Below are positions 58,906 to 64,000 of a stretch of 64,000 nucleotides of DNA, piece by piece (the stretch's first letter is position 1; each line of letters starts with the position of its first letter). The stretch is from Brevibacterium sp. CBA3109 (GTDB taxonomy: Bacteria > Actinomycetota > Actinomycetes > Actinomycetales > Brevibacteriaceae), in NCBI RefSeq assembly GCF_040256645.1, contig NZ_CP158281.1, forward strand, positions 3,472,001 through 3,536,000, in the 5' to 3' direction. The position numbers and the translations under genes were made by a program. The notes beneath the pieces are model-generated. The model saw nothing but the letters and a program-made list of their open reading frames with translations, did not search any database and was not told the DNA's origin.

Positions 58906-59840
58906 TGCCCACCGTCCCCAGTTATGTTCAGGTCTGAACCAGCCACATTCAGGATCGACCGGGCGGGTGCAAGATCGTCTGCGTCCTTGAGGACGGCGGA
59001 AAGGGTGGCCGCGATCGATGGTTCATCGAACTCGTCGAGGCCGAGGACGCACAGAGCGCGCAACCAATCGATGGCTTCGGCCGTGCCGGGAGGTTTGAGC
59101 AGATCTGCCCCGCGCAGACGATTGGCGGCATCCACGACGGCTTCTCGTATGGACTCCTCCGCGTCCGGGACGTGCAGGGCCAGGATTCGCGACTCTGCCT
59201 CGGCGTCGGGCTGGTCGAACCATTGGTAGAGGCAGCGCCGGCGCAGCGCATCGTGGAGATCGCGGGTGCGGTTCGAGGTGAGGATGACCAGGGGCGGAGT
59301 CTCGGTCGAGATCGTGCCGAGTTCGGGTACAGTGACCGACCAGTCGGCGAGGGCTTCGAGCAGCAGGGCGTCGAATTCATCACCTGCACGGTCGACCTCA
59401 TCGATGAGCAGCACGGGTCTCGGATCCGTAGGACCCAGGTCCTGGGAGTCCTCGATGGCGCGCAGGATCGGGCGGGCGAGGAGGAACGTCCGGTCGTGGA
59501 GTTCGTCGTCGAGGCGGAGCGAGTCAATGCGCTCACCTGCTGAAGCCGAGGCCGCCTCGATGGTTCTCACGTGAAGAATCTGCTTCGCGAAGTCCCAGTC
59601 ATAGAGGGCCTGGCTGGCCTCGAGGCCGTCGTGGCACTGCAGGCGGATAAGAGGCCCGCCTGAGGCGCGGGCAAGTGCCCGGGCAAGGCTCGTCTTTCCC
59701 ACACCTGGGGCGCCCTCGCTCAGCAGCGGTTTGCCGAGACGGTGGGCGAGCACGCAGGTAGTCGCCAGTTCGGGCGTGACGATGTATCCCACCCGCGCCA
59801 GCGCTTGTGCCAGAGAACGGGGATTCTCGAATATCGTCAT
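58893..59840 (-). CDS. MoxR-family AAA+ ATPase (CoxD-like)
   Basis: A 315-residue AAA+ ATPase. Walker A is GAPGVGKTSLARALA, Walker B is RPVLLIDEVDRAGDEFD, sensor 1 is VILTSNRTRDLHDALRRRC, and the arginine region follows. The MoxR/CoxD branch pairs with VWA proteins as chaperones. Here it pairs with the overlapping CoxE-like gene to activate the molybdenum hydroxylase. Confidence 0.95.
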   Translation of the reverse strand: MTIFENPRSLAQALARVGYIVTPELATTCVLAHRLGKPLLSEGAPGVGKTSLARALARASGGPLIRLQCHDGLEASQALYDWDFAKQILHVRTIEAASASAGERIDSLRLDDELHDRTFLLARPILRAIEDSQDLGPTDPRPVLLIDEVDRAGDEFDALLLEALADWSVTVPELGTISTETPPLVILTSNRTRDLHDALRRRCLYQWFDQPDAEAESRILALHVPDAEESIREAVVDAANRLRGADLLKPPGTAEAIDWLRALCVLGLDEFDEPSIAATLSAVLKDADDLAPARSILNVAGSDLNITGDGGQWRA

Positions 59841-59943
59841 GGCGCCATCGCCTCCTCCCGAGTTGAGTCTACTGATCGATCGAGGTCACCACGGTACCCA
59901 CCTTCCCGGACGAAGATTGTTCACCGCGGTGCCGGTCGCCCCC

Positions 59944-59970
59944 GTCGCCGCCGAGGGCAACGGAGGCGAC
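59944..59970 (-). terminator. Hairpin after hyuB
   Basis: GTCGCCGCC and GGAGGCGAC pair over 9 bp with one mismatch in the 141-bp gap between hyuB and the MoxR gene. No T tract follows. It may end or weaken the hyuAB transcript. Confidence 0.3.
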
Positions 59971-59981
59971 GACGAGGACTC

Positions 59982-62051
59982 TCACAACCAGTCGACTTCC
60001 GCAGCCGAAGATCCGTCAAAGGAAAGCTGTGCATAACCGGGTCCGCGGTCGAAGAAGGGCTCGTTCGCATCGCGCTGCGCACGCATCTGCGTCCGCATCG
60101 CTTCCGTCGCCGCTGCGTCAATCTGTGCACCGACCACACCAGCTGCGGGAGCGCCGACGCTGGCATTCCGATCGGCGGTGACGACGACTCCGTAGGACTC
60201 ACGGGCGCCGTCGATGCTCACCTTCCCCCAACTCACATCGCGCAGAACTTCGTCGGTTGGGCGTTCGAGGGGGTCTCCCCAACCTCCGCCGCCGGTGGTG
60301 CGGATGCGCACCACCTCTCCGGCACGGATATCCACCGCGTCGGCGAGCGCATCGATCTCGCGTTCGTTCGCACCGCCGGGTTCGATGGTCACCTGGAAAG
60401 ATTTTCCGGCCTTTCCGCCCTTGACACCCCAGCAGGCGAGGATGGAGCGGTCGGCGATCGACATGAAGTGCCCGTCCTTGAGCATTCGAATGTGCTTCTC
60501 GTAACCGAGGCCGCCGCGGAACCGTCCCGCGCCACCCGAGTCGACGGCCAGGCCGAGGCGCTCAACCCTGAACGGGAAGCGGGATTCTGTGAACTCGGTC
60601 GGCAGATTGCGGGAATCCGGGACAACGTGGATCGTGTCTTCGCCATCGGAGTAGTAACGGCCGCCGGAGCCTCCGCCGAGGACCTCACGCATGAGGTAGT
60701 CCTTGCCGTCGCGGTCCTTCCCGTAGACGCCTGTGTAGCGGATCGTCTCCTGATCGGCGGGCATGCGTCCGTCCACCGACTTCGCGACCACACCGGCGAG
60801 GACACCGAGGAGGCGCAGGATGACGAAGGTTCGAGCATTCGTCGGACCAGGGAATTCGGGGGTGAGCAGCGTGCCCTTCTCCGGGAATCGCATCTCGATG
60901 AGCGGAACGATACCCTCGTTGACGTCGAGCTCAGCCATCCGACCCGGAGTGTCGGCAAGGTTGCGCAGGATGGGGGCCAACCACTTCTTGAGGAAGTTTC
61001 CGCCTACATAGTCACCGCAGTGGTTGATCGGGCCAGCAGCTTGCGCGGCGGTTCCCGTGAAGTCGATGATGAGCCTCGGGCCGTCGTCGGGCCCCCCGGT
61101 CTCCGTCTTCGTCAGCGTGATGCGCTGAGTGTGAAGCATTGGGTCGGAGACTCCGTCGTGCTCCGCGTAGTCCTCCCAGACGTACTGGCCCTCGGGAATT
61201 TTCGACAGGATCTCGCGCCGATAGATCTCGGTGGAGTTCTGCAGGATCGTGTCGAAAGCGGTCTCGACGGTTTCGACTCCGTAGCGGGTGAAGAGTTCAG
61301 ACAGCCGACGCGCGCCCATGAGGCACGCCGAGCATTCGGCGTCGAGGTCGGCTGAGAGAGAGTCGGGCATCCGCGAGTTGCGGGACATGATCCGCAGCGC
61401 TGACTTGTTCGGCTTGCCTTCGGACCAGAGTTTGATCGGAGGGATCATGAGCCCCTCTTCGAATACACTCGTCGCACCGGAGGGCATCGATCCCGGGCAG
61501 GCACCGCCGATGTCGTCGTGGTGGCCGAATGCCTGCACGAAGCACACGACTCGGCCTTCGGCGAAAACGGGCACGGTCACACACATGTCCGGAAGGTGGC
61601 CGATTCCTCCTTCGGATTCGTAGACGTCGTTGTGGAAGAAGACATCACCTTCGCGCATCTCCTCAATGGGGAAGTCGCGGACGATGGGGTGGACCAGCGC
61701 GGAGTACGAACGTCCAGTGAGCTTGCGCAGCTGACGATCGTGGATTCCCGCACGGAAGTCGTGGGCGTCGCGAATCATCGGCGAACGAGAGGTTCTCGAG
61801 ATCGCGGTCTCAACCTCCATCTCCACACTGGCGAGGGTGCCTTCGACTATTTCCACGATGATCGGATCCACGCTCGATCCGGCCACGGTAAGGCGGTTGC
61901 CGTGCTCATAAGCAGTGGGGAGGCCCGCTGGGTTGATCGGCGAGGCGGCGATGTAGTCCTTGAGTTCCTGACCGATCAGGGGTTGGGTGCGAAGCATCGA
62001 TCCCGAATCGACGACTGGTGCTCCTGCACTCGTTTCAGCTGTGGTGGTCAT
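59982..62051 (-). CDS. hyuB: Hydantoinase B / 5-oxoprolinase family subunit
   Basis: A 689-residue HyuB-type protein. Family motifs are DVFFHNDVYESEGGIGHLPD, AFGHHDDIGGACPGSMP with putative metal-binding His/Asp residues, INHCGDYVGGNFLKKW, and the C-terminal TTGGGGWGDPLERP. HyuA/HyuB pairs hydrolyse cyclic amides such as N-methylhydantoin or 5-oxoproline with ATP, or carboxylate acetone-like ketones. It overlaps hyuA by four bases. The final 100 residues, after VLRDVSWGKVSIDGARESYGVVV, are typical. The cyclic-amide role fits the cluster best. Confidence 0.92.
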   Translation of the reverse strand: MTTTAETSAGAPVVDSGSMLRTQPLIGQELKDYIAASPINPAGLPTAYEHGNRLTVAGSSVDPIIVEIVEGTLASVEMEVETAISRTSRSPMIRDAHDFRAGIHDRQLRKLTGRSYSALVHPIVRDFPIEEMREGDVFFHNDVYESEGGIGHLPDMCVTVPVFAEGRVVCFVQAFGHHDDIGGACPGSMPSGATSVFEEGLMIPPIKLWSEGKPNKSALRIMSRNSRMPDSLSADLDAECSACLMGARRLSELFTRYGVETVETAFDTILQNSTEIYRREILSKIPEGQYVWEDYAEHDGVSDPMLHTQRITLTKTETGGPDDGPRLIIDFTGTAAQAAGPINHCGDYVGGNFLKKWLAPILRNLADTPGRMAELDVNEGIVPLIEMRFPEKGTLLTPEFPGPTNARTFVILRLLGVLAGVVAKSVDGRMPADQETIRYTGVYGKDRDGKDYLMREVLGGGSGGRYYSDGEDTIHVVPDSRNLPTEFTESRFPFRVERLGLAVDSGGAGRFRGGLGYEKHIRMLKDGHFMSIADRSILACWGVKGGKAGKSFQVTIEPGGANEREIDALADAVDIRAGEVVRIRTTGGGGWGDPLERPTDEVLRDVSWGKVSIDGARESYGVVVTADRNASVGAPAAGVVGAQIDAAATEAMRTQMRAQRDANEPFFDRGPGYAQLSFDGSSAAEVDWL

Positions 62052-64000
62052 TTGCTGTCCTCCTGACCAGTGGTGCGGGTGATGATGATGTTTGCGGCAC
62101 CGTCGATGCGAGCGGTGAACCCGGGATGGAGCGGCGCGGTGGAGCCGAACTCCTCAATGATCGCCGGACCGGCGATCTCGTCACCGTTGAGCAGGCTCTC
62201 TCTCCAGAAGACCGGGGTGTCGACGAAGCCGTCGGCGGCATCGAAGCACACGGGGCGGTTGCTGGTTTTGGCTCTCTCGTCGAGGGGAGGCGCGCCCGCT
62301 GCGGATTCGATATGACGGGTCTCCGGACGGGTGATCGGTCCGATTCCAGACACGCGGAGGTTGACCCATTCGACGAACTGGTCGTCCTTATCGGCGAAGT
62401 CGTAGCCGTAGAGCTGACGATGCTCGGCGTGGAACGCCCTCGTCACTTCGTCGGCCCAGTCTCTCGTGATCGGACCCGAGGGAGCGGGAACGCGGACTTC
62501 GAAGGCCTGGCCGAAGTAGCGCAGGTCCACCGAGCGGTCGAACTGGTGGGCGGACGCAGGGAAGCCTTCGCCGTCCAGTGCTGTTGCGGCGCGATCGGTC
62601 AATCCTGCGAAGAGGTCGGCAACCTCGGCGATGTCGAGGCGATCGTCACGGCTGACATTCGTCTGGACATAGTCATTCTTCACATCGACAGTGAGGAGGC
62701 CGAAGGCAGAGACGTTGCCAGGGTTGTCAGGCACGACAACACCAGCGAGGTCGAGGACGTCGACGAGGGTGCAGGCGAGCAGCGAGCCCGACCCGCCAAA
62801 GGTCGTGAGCATGAAATCTCGGACGTCGAGTCCGCGCTGGACGGAGATCTGGCGCAGGGCGTTTGCCTGGTTCCAAGCGGAGATCTCAAGGATCCCGGTC
62901 GCCGCCTTTTCTGCAGAGAGTCCGAGGCGCTTCGCGATCTCGTCGATGCCGGACTTCGCCGCATCGACGTCGAGTGGTATCTCCCCGCCGAGGAGGTGGG
63001 GAGGGATTCGTCCCAGAAACACGTGAGCGTCGGTGATCGTCGGTTCGGTGCCGCCATTGCCGTAGCAAATGGGCCCCGGGTCTGCGCCCGCGGACTGGGG
63101 TCCCACCTTGAGCTGACCTTCAGGGGTCGTCCACGCGATTGAGCCGCCGCCGGCACCGACGGTGACAACGTCGATCATCGGGATCTTCGAGGGATACACC
63201 CCGACGGTACCTTCGGTGGTCAGTGCCGGTTCGCCGTCGATGACCACGGTGACATCCGTCGAGGTGCCTCCACCATCACAGGTGAGGACCTTGTCGAATC
63301 CGGCTTCCTGCGCGATGAGTCCGGCTCCCAAGGCACCGGCGGCGGGGCCGGAGAGCACGGTGGTGATCGGTTGGTGGACAACCTCTTCAGCGGAGAGGAC
63401 TCCGCCGTTGGACTTCATGATGTAGAACGGCAGCGCGGAGCCCTCTGCGACTCCGGTATAGGTATCCAGGCGCTCGTGGATGTTGCGCACATAGTTCGAG
63501 ACCTTCGGCTTGACGGCGGCGTCGACGAGCGTGGTCATCGACCGTTCGTATTCACGATATTCCCGCAGCACCTCCGAGCTCAGAGACACCGTCGCCTCAG
63601 GGTGGATCTCGGTGAGGATCTCGCGCATCTTCTGCTCATGAGCGGGATTGGCATAGGAGTGAAGAAGGTTCACGCCGAGGGTCATGACGTCCTGGTCTTT
63701 GAACCACTGGGCAACCTCGCGCGCCTGCGTTTCGTCGAAGGGGCGAACTTCGCCGCCTTCGAAGTCGAGGCGGCCCGACACGGTCTTGACGAGATCGGCT
63801 GGGACGATGCGCTCAGGTTTGACCCAGAAATAGGAGTTTCCGTAACCGTCGGGCACGGCCTGACGGGCAATCTCGAGGACGAATTCGTATCCCTCGGTGG
63901 TGATGAAGCCGAGGCGATCGAGTTTGCCCTCGAGCAGCTGGTTCGTCGCGACGGTCGTGCCATGGCTGACGGCGCTGATGTGCTCTGCAGAGACTGAGTC
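62048..64000 (-). CDS. hyuA: Hydantoinase A / 5-oxoprolinase family subunit (N-terminus outside window)
   Basis: 650 residues are visible and the frame stays open to the window edge, so the start lies beyond 64000. The visible part begins in AVSHGTTVATNQLLEGKLDRLGFITTEGYEFVLEIARQ, a conserved segment near residue 60-80 of HyuA proteins. The ASKHA-like ATPase motifs CDGGGTSTDVTVV and TVGAGGGSIAW, and the C-terminal CALVDVL-type helix region, are present. It supplies the ATP-binding half of the hydantoinase/oxoprolinase. GTG at 63854-63856 is an internal valine, not a start. Confidence 0.93.
   Translation of the reverse strand, partial: DSVSAEHISAVSHGTTVATNQLLEGKLDRLGFITTEGYEFVLEIARQAVPDGYGNSYFWVKPERIVPADLVKTVSGRLDFEGGEVRPFDETQAREVAQWFKDQDVMTLGVNLLHSYANPAHEQKMREILTEIHPEATVSLSSEVLREYREYERSMTTLVDAAVKPKVSNYVRNIHERLDTYTGVAEGSALPFYIMKSNGGVLSAEEVVHQPITTVLSGPAAGALGAGLIAQEAGFDKVLTCDGGGTSTDVTVVIDGEPALTTEGTVGVYPSKIPMIDVVTVGAGGGSIAWTTPEGQLKVGPQSAGADPGPICYGNGGTEPTITDAHVFLGRIPPHLLGGEIPLDVDAAKSGIDEIAKRLGLSAEKAATGILEISAWNQANALRQISVQRGLDVRDFMLTTFGGSGSLLACTLVDVLDLAGVVVPDNPGNVSAFGLLTVDVKNDYVQTNVSRDDRLDIAEVADLFAGLTDRAATALDGEGFPASAHQFDRSVDLRYFGQAFEVRVPAPSGPITRDWADEVTRAFHAEHRQLYGYDFADKDDQFVEWVNLRVSGIGPITRPETRHIESAAGAPPLDERAKTSNRPVCFDAADGFVDTPVFWRESLLNGDEIAGPAIIEEFGSTAPLHPGFTARIDGAANIIITRTTGQEDSK

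Overview
The window is about 64 kb of high-GC, gene-dense DNA from an actinobacterium. A SigK/RskA pair, several NarL/LuxR-type two-component systems, a SpaA-type sortase pilus locus, a mycobacterial-style boxA in the rRNA leader and spacer, and a trehalose-phosphatase/GH15 fusion all point that way. The overall character suggests a Micrococcales member such as Brevibacterium. That genus call is inference, because no 16S comparison could be run.

Layout. 1-8.2 kb: end of a histidine kinase, DUF1990 and MaoC-like proteins, the trehalose-phosphatase/GH15 fusion with a membrane protein, an ArsR-like regulator, a serine hydrolase that looks frameshifted, and a Rieske lipoprotein. 8.6-14.5 kb: a complete rRNA operon on the minus strand (16S-23S-5S) with leader, spacer elements and a strong terminator. 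15-24.7 kb: recQ, three OsmC-superfamily genes, a CPBP protease, an Lrp/AsnC regulator divergent from kynureninase, an MFS exporter, PPK2 and a UPF0126 membrane protein. 24.8-29 kb: a SigK module consisting of a membrane molybdopterin oxidoreductase, a fasciclin lipoprotein, sigK and rskA. Both target genes have a CCATCC-N15-CGAAT-type promoter. 29.1-34.1 kb: a two-component system and a large LuxR-type regulator. 34.1-38.9 kb: sortase, backbone pilin and tip pilin on the minus strand. 39.3-45.1 kb: a NatAB-like ABC exporter, then a DrrAB-like exporter in one operon with a DesKR-like two-component system. 45.3-45.9 kb: a GNAT acetyltransferase.

45.9-64 kb: a long minus-strand catabolic cluster. 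In transcription order it holds hyuA (cut by the window end), hyuB, a MoxR ATPase (CoxD type), a VWA protein (CoxE type), XdhC/CoxI, a PucR regulator, a UraA-like NCS2 permease, the FAD, 2Fe-2S and molybdopterin subunits of a molybdenum hydroxylase, CoxG, an amidase-signature hydrolase and an MFS transporter. The hydroxylase has the PYRGAGR active-site loop rather than the AYRCSFR loop of form I CO dehydrogenase. A permease, a ring hydroxylase, an ATP-dependent cyclic-amide hydrolase and an amidase together suggest oxidative breakdown of an imported nitrogen heterocycle such as a pyrimidine or hydantoin. This is the most likely undescribed system in the window.

Two genes (serine hydrolase near 7.2 kb, OsmC near 17.45 kb) look interrupted by one-base shifts. 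These could be real or could be sequence errors.
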